Under the pieces are notes generated by a model, which saw only the letters and a list, made by a program, of their open reading frames with translations, had not been told where the DNA came from and did no database searches. Both the position numbers and the translations under genes were made by a program. A DNA stretch of 64,000 nt, taken from the NCBI RefSeq assembly GCF_944387805.1, contig NZ_CALXGI010000002.1, positions 1 to 64,000 on the forward strand, in the 5' to 3' direction. Each line of letters opens with the position of its first letter. Positions within the stretch are counted from its first letter, which is position 1. Below are positions 15,198-23,384 of this stretch, piece after piece. The stretch is from an uncultured Pseudoflavonifractor sp. Lineage in GTDB: Bacteria > Bacillota > Clostridia > Oscillospirales > Oscillospiraceae.

Positions 15198-16274
15198 TCA
15201 GATTTTAGCGGCGATCAGTTCGCCCATCTTCTGGGTGCCCACGGCCTGAGCGCCGGGCTCAGCAATGTCGGGCGTACGCCAGCCCTCCGCCAGCACTGCG
15301 TCCACCGCATTTTCGATGGCGGCGGCCTCGTCGGCCAGATGGAAGGAGTAACGCATCATCATGGCGGCGGAGAGAATGGTGGCGATGGGGTTGGCCTTGT
15401 CCTGGCCCGCGATATCGGGTGCGGAGCCGTGGATGGGTTCGTAGAGGCCGGGGGCGCTGTCGCCAATAGAGGCAGAGGGCAGCAGGCCGATGGAGCCGGT
15501 GATCATGGAGGCCTCATCGGACAGGATGTCACCAAACATATTCTCCGTGACTACCACGTCGAACTGGCTGGGGTCACGGACCAGCTGCATGGCGCAGTTG
15601 TCCACCAGCACGTCGGAGTACTCCACGTCAGGATACTCCTGAGCCAGACGGTGCATCACGCTCCGCCACAGCCGGGAGGTCTCCAGCACGTTGGCCTTGT
15701 CCACGCTGGCGACTTTCTTACGACGGAGCCGGGCCAGCTCAAAGGCGCGGCGGCCGATGCGCTCGATCTCCATTTCGGAGTAGGCCATCAGGTCGGTGCA
15801 CTCCACGCCCCGGTCCTCAGTCTCGTAGCGACCTCGTTTGCCGAAGTAAATGCCGCCGGTCAGCTCCCGGACCATCATTAGGTCGATTCCTCTCTCGGCG
15901 GTCTCCCTCTTCAGGGGGCAGGCGTCCGCCAGAGCGGGGCGCAGGGCGGCGGGACGGAGGTTTGCGTACAGCCCCAGGTCCTTCCGCAACGCCAACAGGG
16001 CGGTCTCAGGCCGCTGCTCAGCAGGCTTGTCGGAGCCCCATTTTGGTCCGCCTACCGCGCCCAGAAGCACCGCATCACAGGTCTTGCACAGCTCGGCGGT
16101 GCCGTCGGGGTAGCTCTTCCCCACCGCGTCGGTGGCACAGCCGCCCATGAGTACGTCCACATAGGTGAAGCTGTGGCCGAACTTCCGGCCCACCGCGTCC
16201 AGCACCCGCACTGCCTCGTTTACCACCTCAGGGCCGATGCCGTCACCCCGGATGAGGGCAATCTTGTAGTTCAT
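15198..16274 (-). CDS. leuB: 3-isopropylmalate dehydrogenase
   Basis: This 358-residue protein has the beta-decarboxylating dehydrogenase motifs: [30 protein letters not shown], the [33 protein letters not shown] metal/active-site region (read in parts), and [19 protein letters not shown]. It oxidises 3-isopropylmalate to 4-methyl-2-oxopentanoate with NAD in leucine synthesis. It is last in the leuC-leuD-leuB operon; its ATG overlaps the leuD stop by four bases. Confidence 0.97.
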   Translation of the reverse strand: MNYKIALIRGDGIGPEVVNEAVRVLDAVGRKFGHSFTYVDVLMGGCATDAVGKSYPDGTAELCKTCDAVLLGAVGGPKWGSDKPAEQRPETALLALRKDLGLYANLRPAALRPALADACPLKRETAERGIDLMMVRELTGGIYFGKRGRYETEDRGVECTDLMAYSEMEIERIGRRAFELARLRRKKVASVDKANVLETSRLWRSVMHRLAQEYPDVEYSDVLVDNCAMQLVRDPSQFDVVVTENMFGDILSDEASMITGSIGLLPSASIGDSAPGLYEPIHGSAPDIAGQDKANPIATILSAAMMMRYSFHLADEAAAIENAVDAVLAEGWRTPDIAEPGAQAVGTQKMGELIAAKI

Positions 16275-16756
16275 TTCGCCACACCTCTCGCCTTCAGGGA
16301 GTTGAGCAGTCCGCCGCTCTGGATAATGCCGTTGACAAACGCGGGGAAGGGCGCGGCCTGCCAGGTCTTGCCCTGGGTCTCGTCGGTAATAATGCCGCTC
16401 TGGAAGTCCACGGTTACTTTATCGCCGGGCTGAATGGCCTCAGCAGCCTCGGCGCACTCCATAATGGGAAAGCCGATGTTGATGGAGTTGCGGTAGAAGA
16501 TGCGGGCGAAGCTCTTGGCGATGACGCACTTGACGCCGCATGCCTTGATGGATAGAGGCGCGTGCTCCCGGGAGGAGCCGCAGCCAAAGTTGGCGCCGGC
16601 CACAATGATATCCCCCTCCTCCACGGTGGAGGCAAAGCTGGCGTCGATGTCCTCCATGCAGTGGGAGGCCAGTGCCTTAGGGTCAGGGTTGTTCAGGTGA
16701 CGGGCGGGGATAATAACATCGGTATCCACGTTGTCGCCGTATTTATAAACCTTCAT
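16271..16756 (-). CDS. leuD: 3-isopropylmalate dehydratase, small subunit
   Basis: This 161-residue protein has [16 protein letters not shown] at the start and [18 protein letters not shown], the swivel-domain signature of the aconitase small subunit. With LeuC it isomerises 2-isopropylmalate to 3-isopropylmalate. The 161-residue length is the short, archaeal-like group used in many Clostridia. It lies 51 bases after leuC and overlaps leuB. Confidence 0.96.
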   Translation of the reverse strand: MKVYKYGDNVDTDVIIPARHLNNPDPKALASHCMEDIDASFASTVEEGDIIVAGANFGCGSSREHAPLSIKACGVKCVIAKSFARIFYRNSINIGFPIMECAEAAEAIQPGDKVTVDFQSGIITDETQGKTWQAAPFPAFVNGIIQSGGLLNSLKARGVAK

Positions 16757-16807
16757 GGCAAAATTCCTTTCTGTTCAGTGAGAAATAGAGGGCCTGCCGC
16801 GGTGGAA

Positions 16808-18076
16808 TCAGAGCTTCTCCAGCTTGGCGGGGTCGGTGACGCAACCAGTGACAGCGGAAGCGGCAGCCACAGCGGGGCTGGACAGGATAATCTCAGAGCT
16901 CACGGGGCCCATCCGGCCCACGAAGTTCCGGTTGGTGGTGCTGATGGCCCGCTCACCGTCAGACAGGACGCCCATGTGACCGCCCAGACAGGGACCGCAT
17001 GTGGGGGTAGATACGGCACAGCCGGCTTCAATCAGAGCCTGGATATATCCTGCCGCCATGGCGTCCAGCATAATCTGCTGGGTGGCAGGAAACACGATGC
17101 AGCGTACACCCTTTGCCACTTTGCGTCCCTTGAGAATTTCGGCGGCCTCTTTGATATCCTTCAACCGGCCATTGGTGCAGGAGCCGATGACCACCTGCTG
17201 GATGGGCATGCCCTCCACCTGGTCCACGGTGCGGGTGTTGGAAGGCAGATGTGGCAGAGCCACGGTAGGACGCAGCTGGTCCAGGTCAATGACCACCTCG
17301 CGCTCGTACACGGCGTCGGCGTCAGGCTCAAAGGCCTCCCACGCCCGGGTGACCCGGCCATTGAGGTAGGCTCTGGTCACATCGTCCACGGGAAAAATTC
17401 CGTTTTTGCCGCCTGCCTCGATAGCCATGTTGGCAATGGTGAAGCGGTCATCCATGGCCAGCTCCTTCACACCCTCGCCGCCAAACTCCAGAGACTTGTA
17501 CAGGGCGCCGTCCACACCGATTTCACCGATAAGGTGGAGCATCACATCTTTGCCGGACACATAAGGCCGGAACTTTCCCTTCAGGGTGACCTTGATGGCG
17601 GAGGGCACCTTGAACCAGGCCAGTCCAGTGGCCATTCCCGCAGCCATATCGGTAGAGCCTACGCCAGTGGAAAAAGCGCCCAGGGCACCGTAGGTGCAGG
17701 TGTGGGAGTCAGCGCCGATGACGGTCTCACCGGGGGCGACCAGGCCCTTCTCGGGCAGCAGGGCATGCTCCACGCCCATCTGGCCCACGTCATAGAAGTT
17801 GGTAATGTCAAAGCGCTTGGCAAACTCTCTGGCCTGGGCGCACAGCTGGGCAGACTTAATGTCCTTGCAGGGGGTGGAGTGGTCCAGCACAATGGAGATC
17901 TTGTCCTTATCAAAAATCTGGGTTAGCCCCGCCTTATTGAACTCTGTAATAGCCACGGGAGTAGTGATGTCGTTGCCCAGCACCATGTCCAATTTGGCCT
18001 CAATCAGTTGTCCGGCCTCCACGGATTCCAGCCCGGCGTGCTTTGCCAGGATCTTCTGGGTCATGGTCATTCCCAT
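16808..18076 (-). CDS. leuC: 3-isopropylmalate dehydratase, large subunit
   Basis: This 422-residue protein has aconitase-family motifs: [23 protein letters not shown] (split over the active site), [10 protein letters not shown] and [13 protein letters not shown], whose cysteines bind the 4Fe-4S cluster. It pairs with LeuD. GGAGGG lies eight bases before ATG 18076. It is divergent from a Crp/Fnr regulator gene across a 139-base gap, so the regulator may control it, but no T-box or leader peptide is evident. Confidence 0.97.
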   Translation of the reverse strand: MGMTMTQKILAKHAGLESVEAGQLIEAKLDMVLGNDITTPVAITEFNKAGLTQIFDKDKISIVLDHSTPCKDIKSAQLCAQAREFAKRFDITNFYDVGQMGVEHALLPEKGLVAPGETVIGADSHTCTYGALGAFSTGVGSTDMAAGMATGLAWFKVPSAIKVTLKGKFRPYVSGKDVMLHLIGEIGVDGALYKSLEFGGEGVKELAMDDRFTIANMAIEAGGKNGIFPVDDVTRAYLNGRVTRAWEAFEPDADAVYEREVVIDLDQLRPTVALPHLPSNTRTVDQVEGMPIQQVVIGSCTNGRLKDIKEAAEILKGRKVAKGVRCIVFPATQQIMLDAMAAGYIQALIEAGCAVSTPTCGPCLGGHMGVLSDGERAISTTNRNFVGRMGPVSSEIILSSPAVAAASAVTGCVTDPAKLEKL

Positions 18077-18143
18077 TCTAGATTCCCTCCTGAAATGTAT
18101 TGGAACGTTGCAGTGTTTTTATGGAGTTAGTATGACAGAACAC

Positions 18144-18173
18144 TTGCAAAAAGAATGTAACGCGTGATACAAT
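18144..18173 (+). promoter_or_regulatory. SigA-type promoter of the Crp/Fnr gene with an imperfect operator
   Basis: TTGCAA (18144-18149), 18 bases, then TACAAT (18168-18173). An imperfect palindrome centred on ACGCGT (TGTAACGCG ... ATACA) overlaps the spacer and -10, so autoregulation is plausible. Confidence 0.55.
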
Positions 18174-18215
18174 TTCTCCGGACATACAACTGAAGTCAAG
18201 ATTTCCGGGAGGCGA

Positions 18216-18851
18216 ATGGGCATGGGTGAAAAAAGGGAAGATATTTGGCGGCCGCTTGCGGAAGGGAGAACGCCCCATATCTATGAGCCCGGGCGAATGA
18301 TTTACCTCCAGGACACCCAGGCGGAGCAGTTCTACTACATCCTCTCCGGTACGGTGAAGTGCTTCCTCAGCTCCGGTGCAGGAAGCGAGCGTACTCTGAC
18401 GCTCCACCATAGCGGAGAGCTGATTGGAGAGGCTGCCTTTTTCGACCGTCAGCCCCGGGTATCCTCTGCTGTCGCAGTGACCAGGTGCGAGTTGATATCC
18501 GTAAACCGGCGGCACCTCTCAGAGGTGTTCGCCCGGCATCCGGATCTGGCCATCTCCATGCTGGAATATCTCTCCCGCACCATTCGTCTGCTCTCTGTCC
18601 ACGTGGACGGCACTCTGCTCCAGGCAGATCAAAGGATTGCCCGCTACCTGTTGTCACTAACGCCGGAGGCAGATGGCACTATACGCTGTACCCATGAGGA
18701 GATTGGTGCAGCGGTAGGCGTCAGCCGTGTAACGGTAAGCCGAGTACTGGGGGAACTGGCGAAGGCGGGTGCGGTTTCCACTGGTTATCGCACGCTGAAA
18801 ATAGCAGACAGCACACTGCTCCGCCGGATGGCCGAAGCGGACCGGTGCTGA
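18216..18851 (+). CDS. Crp/Fnr-family transcriptional regulator
   Basis: This 211-residue protein has a cyclic-nucleotide-binding-like beta barrel (residues about 20-120; ILSGTVKCFL, GELIGEAAFFDRQPR) and a C-terminal winged helix with the HTH_Crp pattern (THEEIGAAVGVSRVTVSRVLGELAKAGAV). It lacks the N-terminal cysteine set needed for an Fnr iron-sulfur cluster, so it probably senses a small molecule or redox state. It is divergent from leuCDB. Its TGA overlaps the ATG of a small gene. The ligand cannot be told from the sequence. Confidence 0.9.
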   Translation: MGMGEKREDIWRPLAEGRTPHIYEPGRMIYLQDTQAEQFYYILSGTVKCFLSSGAGSERTLTLHHSGELIGEAAFFDRQPRVSSAVAVTRCELISVNRRHLSEVFARHPDLAISMLEYLSRTIRLLSVHVDGTLLQADQRIARYLLSLTPEADGTIRCTHEEIGAAVGVSRVTVSRVLGELAKAGAVSTGYRTLKIADSTLLRRMAEADRC

Positions 18852-19129
18852 TGCAAACGTATCTCCCCTTTGATTGGCAAAAGGATTTTGAAAGGGACTA
18901 TCTTTCACATATTCGGTATTACTGCCTTATAATGAGTGAAGACTATATAAAAAGGAACTTTGCAGATATAAAACTATACGCCAATGTGATTGAAAATCGT
19001 ATGGATGATACATGCTGTACAATAGAAACTGTCTTGGCCGACAATGCCCACTTCCTGGAACTCGCCCGGAAGTACAAGGTCAATTACTTGCTGATAGAAA
19101 CTGAATATAACATAACCATTGACTTATAA
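18851..19129 (+). CDS. Small conserved-looking protein coupled to the Crp/Fnr gene
   Basis: ATG 18851 overlaps the regulator's stop (TGATG), giving 92 residues. The product is soluble, with a CC pair (DDTCCTIETVLADNA) and a C-terminal beta-like end (NYLLIETEYNITIDL). No family is recognised. Coupling to the regulator gene suggests that it acts with it, for instance as a sensor partner or modulator. The codon use becomes A/T-rich relative to the regulator. Confidence 0.6.
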   Translation: MQTYLPFDWQKDFERDYLSHIRYYCLIMSEDYIKRNFADIKLYANVIENRMDDTCCTIETVLADNAHFLELARKYKVNYLLIETEYNITIDL

Positions 19130-19218
19130 TGGAAACTATTGTTTTCGAGGATAAATACTCAGGATATGATGTAAATTCTGGAACATTTAAGAGGCGCTTT
19201 CTGAAGTCTATCGCTTAG
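19129..19218 (+). CDS. Possible 29-residue peptide, coupled by TAATG
   Basis: ATG 19129 overlaps the previous stop (TAATG) and runs 29 codons (METIVFEDKYSGYD to FLKSIA). There is no other evidence; a chance ORF is possible. It is the third link in a chain of overlapping stops and starts behind the Crp/Fnr gene, which is why it is listed. Confidence 0.3.
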   Translation: METIVFEDKYSGYDVNSGTFKRRFLKSIA

Positions 19219-19232
19219 TTTTCTCCCTTATC

Positions 19233-19280
19233 TGGCTCCGTTTTGGCCGGTTAATAATATAACCGGCCAAAACGGAGCCA
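19233..19280 (+). terminator. Terminator-like hairpin after the Crp/Fnr operon
   Basis: A perfect 21-bp stem (19233-19253 with 19260-19280), loop ATAATA. No T-run follows directly. Confidence 0.75.
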
Positions 19281-19283
19281 GGA

Positions 19284-19343
19284 GAAACAATAGAAAACAC
19301 CGGACAGGATGTTACTCTGTCCGGTGCTTTCTATTGTTTCTTT
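19284..19343. terminator. Bidirectional terminator after spoIVA 3' end
   Basis: A 24-bp stem with a single mismatch (19284-19307 with 19317-19340) lies between the convergent Crp operon and the spoIVA 3' segment, whose stop it almost touches. TTTTT follows on the + strand. Confidence 0.85.
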
Positions 19344-19622
19344 TTACAGGATGATGCAGATAAGGCCGCCGGAGCCCTCATTGATGATACGGGTCAGGGT
19401 CTCCTGGAGCTTACTCCGGGCATCCTCCGGCATGCGGAGTAGTTTAGTATGAAGGTCCTCACTGACCAGTTCGTGGAACGATTTCCCAAATATATTGGAC
19501 TGCCAGATAGCGCTGGTATCTCCCTCAAACTCCTGAAGCAGGAAATTGACCATCTCTTCCGACTGCTTCTCGTTGCCTACAATGGGAGAGACTTCGGTCT
19601 CGATATCGGCTCGGATCATATG
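19344..19622 (-). CDS. spoIVA: spoIVA, 3' segment (C-terminal 91 codons, separated from the rest)
   Basis: Read on the minus strand from the CATAT core at 19618-19622, the frame continues MIRADIETEVSPIVG and EKQSEEMVNFLLQEFEG, then NIFGKSFHELV, MPEDARSKLQETLTRI, and ends INEGSGGLICIIL, the SpoIVA C-terminus. This end packs on the forespore membrane and contacts SpoVM. The Gly that corresponds to G486 in B. subtilis, implicated genetically in SpoVM interaction, is kept. It has no start of its own. The other 401 codons lie 30.7 kb away at 50316-51518, in the same phase. The intact sequence of both parts argues against long decay. Confidence 0.95.
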   Translation of the reverse strand, partial: HMIRADIETEVSPIVGNEKQSEEMVNFLLQEFEGDTSAIWQSNIFGKSFHELVSEDLHTKLLRMPEDARSKLQETLTRIINEGSGGLICIIL

Positions 19623-21271
19623 TATTGCCTGGTACAAACAGAAGTCCGTCCGCGCCCTCTCCGGATGGTAAACTGCTCTTCCTCAGAGATTGCTTTCAGA
19701 TAGACGGAAACATGAATCTCGTTTTTCTTATTCCCTTCCTGGGGGTGTACTTCAATATGGTCTAAAAGCGTATCGATCACCCCGATAGAAAAACCATTGG
19801 TGAAATCTAATTCCTTCGTAATGGCCTGCCGCAGCACATCAATGGATTGCAGCATCTCCCGATTCTTTGACTGCTCCTGCTCCAGCTCGTCGAGGCGAAG
19901 GCGCAGCCTGTCAATTTCCTCGTTGAAACGGCTGTTGCGCTGGGTAAACTCCTCATCGGAAATATGTCCCCCGACACTCAGGTCAAGGAGCTTATCCTTT
20001 CTCTTTAGGATTCCCTCGATATTGACCTTGCATTTGGCAATGTCCTCTTCGGTCTTGCTCCCGTTTCCAATGGAAGTATAAAGCTGAATTAAGTCATGAA
20101 TGACATCTGTCTTGTTGAGCGACAGCTCTTCCAGCACCTGACGCATGATAGTGTCTAACTCAGAAGTATAGAGGACAGGGGCCGAGCACCCTTCCCTCCC
20201 CTTTCGGCTGTACTCCTGGCACTGCCATATCTCCTTGTTTCCGCTCTTATACCGGTAGAGAGAACGGTAGTACGGCAGCTTGTGAATGCCGCAGATAATC
20301 TTTCCGCTGTACGGGTAGCGGTTTTGATAGCCTGTCTTGTCCTCTGCGCTCTGCTTGACAGATCGCTTTTCCAGAATCCAATTGGCCTTGTCCCACAATT
20401 CCTCTGAAACAATGGCAGGAACGACCTGCCCGGTTTCATCTTTATACATGACCCAGTCCTCCGGGTCGAACACTTTCACATCTTTTGTGCGGTAGTCCAG
20501 CTTGCTGGTCTTTCTGCCGCAGTAATACCCCTTATATTTGGGGTTTGACAGGATTCCCCGAATCGTGCTGAAAGAGAAGTCGTTGCCCCGGGTGTTTTTA
20601 TACCCCATGCTGGAGAGGTGCTGCGCAATCCCGCGGATCCCAAGCCGCTCATTGGCGTAGAGATTAAAAATCGTGCGGACAACCGCAGCCTCTTCCTCAT
20701 TGATGACCAGGCGGCCGTCCTTCTTTTCATAGCCCCAGATTTTATTGTTCCCCAGCACAACGCCATTTTCAATGGCGCGCTTAAAGCCGAATTTCACACG
20801 CTCCGATATTTTCCGCACCTCATCCTGGGCGATGCTGGACATAAGGGTTAACCGGAGCTCCGCATCAGGCATAAGGGTATTGATGTTATCCGATTCAAAC
20901 AGGACCCCAACGCCATAGCGCAGCAGATCCTGCGTGTATTTGATACTGTCCAGGGTGTTGCGTGAAAAACGGGAAATTTCTTTTGTTAAAATGAAATCAA
21001 AGTGGCCTGCCTCCGCGTCCTGTACCATCCGAAGAAAGTTTTCCCGCTTTCCGACCGTTGTACCGCTGATGCCCTCGTCAACGTAGCCCTCTACAAACAC
21101 CCACTGGGGATTGCGCTGGATATACTCCGTATAATAGCGAACCTGAGCCGCCAGAGAATGAAGCTGCTCATCCTTGTCTGTAGATACGCGGGCATAGTAG
21201 GTCACTCTCAGAGGAAGATCATAAATACTTTTTCCTGCGTTGAGCGCAGCACGAATATCATATAAGTCCAA
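19616..21271 (-). CDS. Large serine recombinase at the spoIVA junction
   Basis: The TTG at 21271, after AAAGGAGGG, gives 551 residues. The upstream ATG at 21304 overlaps the promoter -10 and is rejected. Domains: resolvase catalytic domain with Ser30 in YYARVSTDKDEQ; Recombinase domain (about 165-280); zinc ribbon with Cys pairs in IICGIHKLPYY and GREGCSAPVLY; a coiled coil; and a basic tail. It should cut and join attB/attP. Its last codons CAA TAC ATA TGA run across the spoIVA junction, so the stop is supplied by the target gene. The position matches spoIVCA in skin and sprA in SPbeta. Excision would need a directionality factor. Confidence 0.93.
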   Translation of the reverse strand: MDLYDIRAALNAGKSIYDLPLRVTYYARVSTDKDEQLHSLAAQVRYYTEYIQRNPQWVFVEGYVDEGISGTTVGKRENFLRMVQDAEAGHFDFILTKEISRFSRNTLDSIKYTQDLLRYGVGVLFESDNINTLMPDAELRLTLMSSIAQDEVRKISERVKFGFKRAIENGVVLGNNKIWGYEKKDGRLVINEEEAAVVRTIFNLYANERLGIRGIAQHLSSMGYKNTRGNDFSFSTIRGILSNPKYKGYYCGRKTSKLDYRTKDVKVFDPEDWVMYKDETGQVVPAIVSEELWDKANWILEKRSVKQSAEDKTGYQNRYPYSGKIICGIHKLPYYRSLYRYKSGNKEIWQCQEYSRKGREGCSAPVLYTSELDTIMRQVLEELSLNKTDVIHDLIQLYTSIGNGSKTEEDIAKCKVNIEGILKRKDKLLDLSVGGHISDEEFTQRNSRFNEEIDRLRLRLDELEQEQSKNREMLQSIDVLRQAITKELDFTNGFSIGVIDTLLDHIEVHPQEGNKKNEIHVSVYLKAISEEEQFTIRRGRGRTSVCTRQYI

Positions 21272-21302
21272 TGAACGCCCTCCTTTAACTTCTGTTTGTT
21301 CC

Positions 21303-21331
21303 ATTATAAAATCAATTTATGCGGTAGTCAA
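21303..21331 (-). promoter_or_regulatory. SigA-type promoter of the serine recombinase
   Basis: On the minus strand TTGACT (21326-21331), 17 bases, then a perfect TATAAT (21303-21308). Transcription would begin near 21296, before the AAAGGAGGG/TTG start. No SigE-like sequence is seen here, so the recombinase may be made in growing cells. Confidence 0.75.
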
Positions 21332-21507
21332 TGGGCATTTTCAATCTTAGAAGAGGCTATAAAAAGACCAACTAGTTCTCCAATTATATTGACTATTGTA
21401 CAAAGGCATAAAAAATACAGCCCCTCTATATCGCCGTTGATTAGCTGTCCCATGTGGGAGTAACTGGCTATATAAAGCCTGCTATGCTCTTTTCAGATAT
21501 GGAAAAA

Positions 21508-21535
21508 GCCGACTGGATTGCTTACTCCAATCGGC
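21508..21535 (-). terminator. Terminator of the DUF3990/DUF3791 operon
   Basis: A 9-bp stem (21508-21516 with 21527-21535, one wobble pair) ends in TTTTT on the minus strand, downstream of the operon's last gene. Confidence 0.75.
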
Positions 21536-21604
21536 CTTTGCAGCATATGCTTTGCGTTTTATGTGCAGATATGAATGGGAAATGTGCCGGTTCAGACAGC
21601 AGTA

Positions 21605-21823
21605 TTAGGCCATAGCGGGTTTCCTTGCCTCAATATAGAGGTCAATGTCCTCCACAATATAATTGGCTCCCGTGGTGTGCAGGGCTTCAAAGCAGGAATA
21701 CACATAGTCCCATACACGGTAACGGGTAAAGAGTTCCGCCACCTGCTTGCCCGTCAAATGCTTGGCGTTTTTATAGGTCTCCACGCAATAAATAAGGAAG
21801 TCTCCTTGCCTGCTCATATTCAT
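21605..21823 (-). CDS. DUF3791-family protein
   Basis: This 72-residue protein reads FLIYCVETYKNAKHLTGKQVAELFTRY and then YEALHTTG-like FEALHTTGANYIVEDIDLYI, the pattern I associate with DUF3791. Members are commonly beside DUF3990 proteins and are thought to be antitoxin-like partners. Its start overlaps the previous gene by four bases. It is the last gene of a four-gene operon closed by a terminator. Confidence 0.78.
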   Translation of the reverse strand: MNMSRQGDFLIYCVETYKNAKHLTGKQVAELFTRYRVWDYVYSCFEALHTTGANYIVEDIDLYIEARKPAMA

Positions 21824-22062
21824 ACCTCCTCCGGTATCTCAAAGTTCCCTGTCTTTTTTTCTTCGTCATACATGTTAAATAAGGTAAGCGGGCTGAAATG
21901 CCACAATTTGGTGTCCTCCTGCTCCAGCAAAGAATATACCTTGGATTCATAAAATTCTCTGGACGCAGCCACTTCATCCATGGGGTAGTTCTCACAAATC
22001 AACTGAACAACCTGGGGAACCAATAAAGTTAAAATTGCTTCAAACTTTTTATCCGCCATCAA
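21820..22062 (-). CDS. Small protein of the DUF3990/DUF3791 operon
   Basis: This 80-residue acidic, helical protein ([42 protein letters not shown], read in parts) overlaps both neighbours by four bases. Proteins of this sort often occur between DUF3990 and DUF3791 genes and share the pattern ENYxMDExxAxxxFYxSxVYxxL. An antitoxin or adaptor role is inferred from position only. Confidence 0.7.
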   Translation of the reverse strand: MMADKKFEAILTLLVPQVVQLICENYPMDEVAASREFYESKVYSLLEQEDTKLWHFSPLTLFNMYDEEKKTGNFEIPEEV

Positions 22063-22550
22063 AATTCCTCCTCTGGTACTGTACCGACAAACCGCAGATA
22101 GGACAGCGCTTTTTCCGTTGTCAACACCAACTGATTATATAGCTTCTTGATTTTGAGCTGTTCCAGGGTCTGTTCCTTGGTTAACACGCCAGCGGTATAG
22201 AGGGTAAATGTGCGGTATACATCATCATTGGCAACTGGCCCAAAGATAAAATCATAGGCTTCACCTTCATAATTGCCAGATCGGTTATCCGATACAAAAT
22301 CCAGCCATGCTTCTCCCGGCTCATCAAAACGCAGGACAGAGCACTCTGAAAAAGCGATATTCTCGTCAATCTCATAAATGCTGACTTCCCTTTGGCCGTC
22401 TTTCCGGCGCTTCGCCACCTTATCCGCAAAGCTGATTGCCTGAGCCTTATTGGTTGTGGTATAAAAGCCAAATCCAAAATCCAAAAATCGATTTTGCTGG
22501 ATCAGCTTGGGTTCCGATACAACCAGATTGCTGCCATGATATAAAATCAT
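22059..22550 (-). CDS. DUF3990 protein, putative ADP-ribosyltransferase-like toxin
   Basis: This 163-residue protein begins [16 protein letters not shown] and has [22 protein letters not shown], the conserved opening of DUF3990. Its His-Gly, Tyr-Thr-Thr and later acidic residues resemble the NAD-binding core of ADP-ribosyltransferases. [17 protein letters not shown] is the second block. The likely role is an intracellular toxin that modifies a host target with NAD, held by the small partner proteins. Activity is inferred from fold likeness. Coupled to genes on both sides. Confidence 0.78.
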   Translation of the reverse strand: MILYHGSNLVVSEPKLIQQNRFLDFGFGFYTTTNKAQAISFADKVAKRRKDGQREVSIYEIDENIAFSECSVLRFDEPGEAWLDFVSDNRSGNYEGEAYDFIFGPVANDDVYRTFTLYTAGVLTKEQTLEQLKIKKLYNQLVLTTEKALSYLRFVGTVPEEEF

Positions 22551-22858
22551 AATTGTCCCTCCAATGCTTTCTCTGCAATCGCACGTTCCTCCCGCAAAGA
22601 CCGGATCATCGTTTCGATATGCCTTCGTTTTTCCACCTGCTCCCGCACTGTCTCCACATCTTTTTGCGGAATGTACTTGGAAATTACCCGTTTCCCATCA
22701 CGGTACTTCAGATAAAAGTAGGTGGACTGCCCGGCCTTTTTTTCAGAAATGGTGCCTTTGGGGAGTGTTTCCAATTCCTCCTGGTATTTTGCCAGCATAC
22801 GGTCAATGCGTTCTCTCTCCTGCAAGATAGTGCTCAAAATCAAATTCATCCTCTTCAC
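22547..22858 (-). CDS. Basic coiled-coil protein heading the TA-like operon
   Basis: Up to 103 residues; either GTG 22858 or the ATG at 22849 could be the start. The N-terminus is helical ([20 protein letters not shown]), the middle has [19 protein letters not shown], and the end is a charged helix. That Y-F-Y-L-K-Y-R-x-G-K-x-x-S-K-Y pattern is seen in small proteins of mobile elements, but I have no function for it. It lies just after an operator-flanked promoter and may be the regulator of the operon. Confidence 0.68.
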   Translation of the reverse strand: MKRMNLILSTILQERERIDRMLAKYQEELETLPKGTISEKKAGQSTYFYLKYRDGKRVISKYIPQKDVETVREQVEKRRHIETMIRSLREERAIAEKALEGQL

Positions 22859-22866
22859 CCATCTCC

Positions 22867-22909
22867 ATTATACACAACAAAATCAAAAAATCAATGTCAT
22901 GTTGTGTAT
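22867..22909 (-). promoter_or_regulatory. Promoter with flanking operator for the TA-like operon
   Basis: On the minus strand TTGATT (22889-22894), 16 bases, TATAAT (22867-22872). Perfect inverted 10-mers ATACACAACA (22870-22879) and TGTTGTGTAT (22900-22909) lie one on the -10 side and one just upstream of the -35. This is the arrangement expected for autorepression by an antitoxin or regulator. Confidence 0.7.
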
Positions 22910-22938
22910 CCCAATGAGAGATATTTTTTAGTATGTAA

Positions 22939-22966
22939 AAACGGTGCGGATCGCTCCGCACCGTTT
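22939..22966 (+). terminator. Perfect GC hairpin upstream of the TA-like operon
   Basis: A 12-bp perfect stem with loop TCGC. From here to 23097 I see nothing else recognisable. Confidence 0.5.
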
Positions 22967-23097
22967 CAAAGGGCTATTCCATTTTGAAAGTGCCGATCTT
23001 CTTCAGATGCTATCAATATATTTTAGATGTGATACAGTTGTTATTTCCTTCCGAGATCTTTGCGGCATTAACATCTCTCACCCTATATCTTCTGCTA

Positions 23098-23232
23098 CTA
23101 CACTCTTTTCTCTACAATCTTTAATTTTGCCTGCTCGTACAGTTCCCGGCTGATCTCCCCTTTTAAGTACAAGTTTTCGTTTATTTGCAGCATAATTTCA
23201 TGGATTAACGCACTTCTCACTGGTCCTGACAT
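23098..23232 (-). CDS. 44-residue SHOCT-like protein; candidate directionality factor
   Basis: ATG 23232 follows GGAGGGG. The 44-residue product reads MSGPVRSALIHEIMLQINENL and then YLKGEISRELYEQAKLKIV, the short helical hairpin pattern of SHOCT domains (Gly-x-Ile-Ser-x-Glu). It resembles the 47-residue product at 47832-47975. A SigE-like promoter (GCATA, 16 bases, CATATAGT) ends about 20 bases before the ATG. A tiny mother-cell-expressed protein inside a spoIVA-interrupting element recalls SprB of SPbeta. A role in excision is inference, but it is the best candidate here. Confidence 0.65.
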   Translation of the reverse strand: MSGPVRSALIHEIMLQINENLYLKGEISRELYEQAKLKIVEKRV

Positions 23233-23252
23233 CACATCCCCTCCATGGGACA

Positions 23253-23281
23253 ACTATATGATTTCCACGTTTTTCCTATGC
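23253..23281 (-). promoter_or_regulatory. SigE-like promoter before the 44-codon gene
   Basis: On the minus strand GCATA (23277-23281), 16 bases, CATATAGT (23253-23260). The distance from ATA to CATA is the same as in the SigE-like promoters of spoIVA and sipL in this window. The -10 matches CATACAnT at every fixed base except the C. Confidence 0.55.
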
Positions 23282-23384
23282 GTAGCTAGGCCCAGGTCAA
23301 GGATAAAGCAATCAGTATGAGAGAGCTTCTGTTCGGATGCCCTCCGCCAGCTCCGCCTCCTCTGGGTGTATTCTCCCCCCGCCG

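Noticed and set aside
19344-19637. The spoIVA 3' segment as an independent 97-residue gene
   Set aside because: Its only start would be a TTG in the recombinase frame region with no ribosome site; the protein is plainly the SpoIVA C-terminus.
22967-23097. CRISPR or repeat array in the AT-rich gap
   Set aside because: No regularly spaced repeats are present here or elsewhere in the window.
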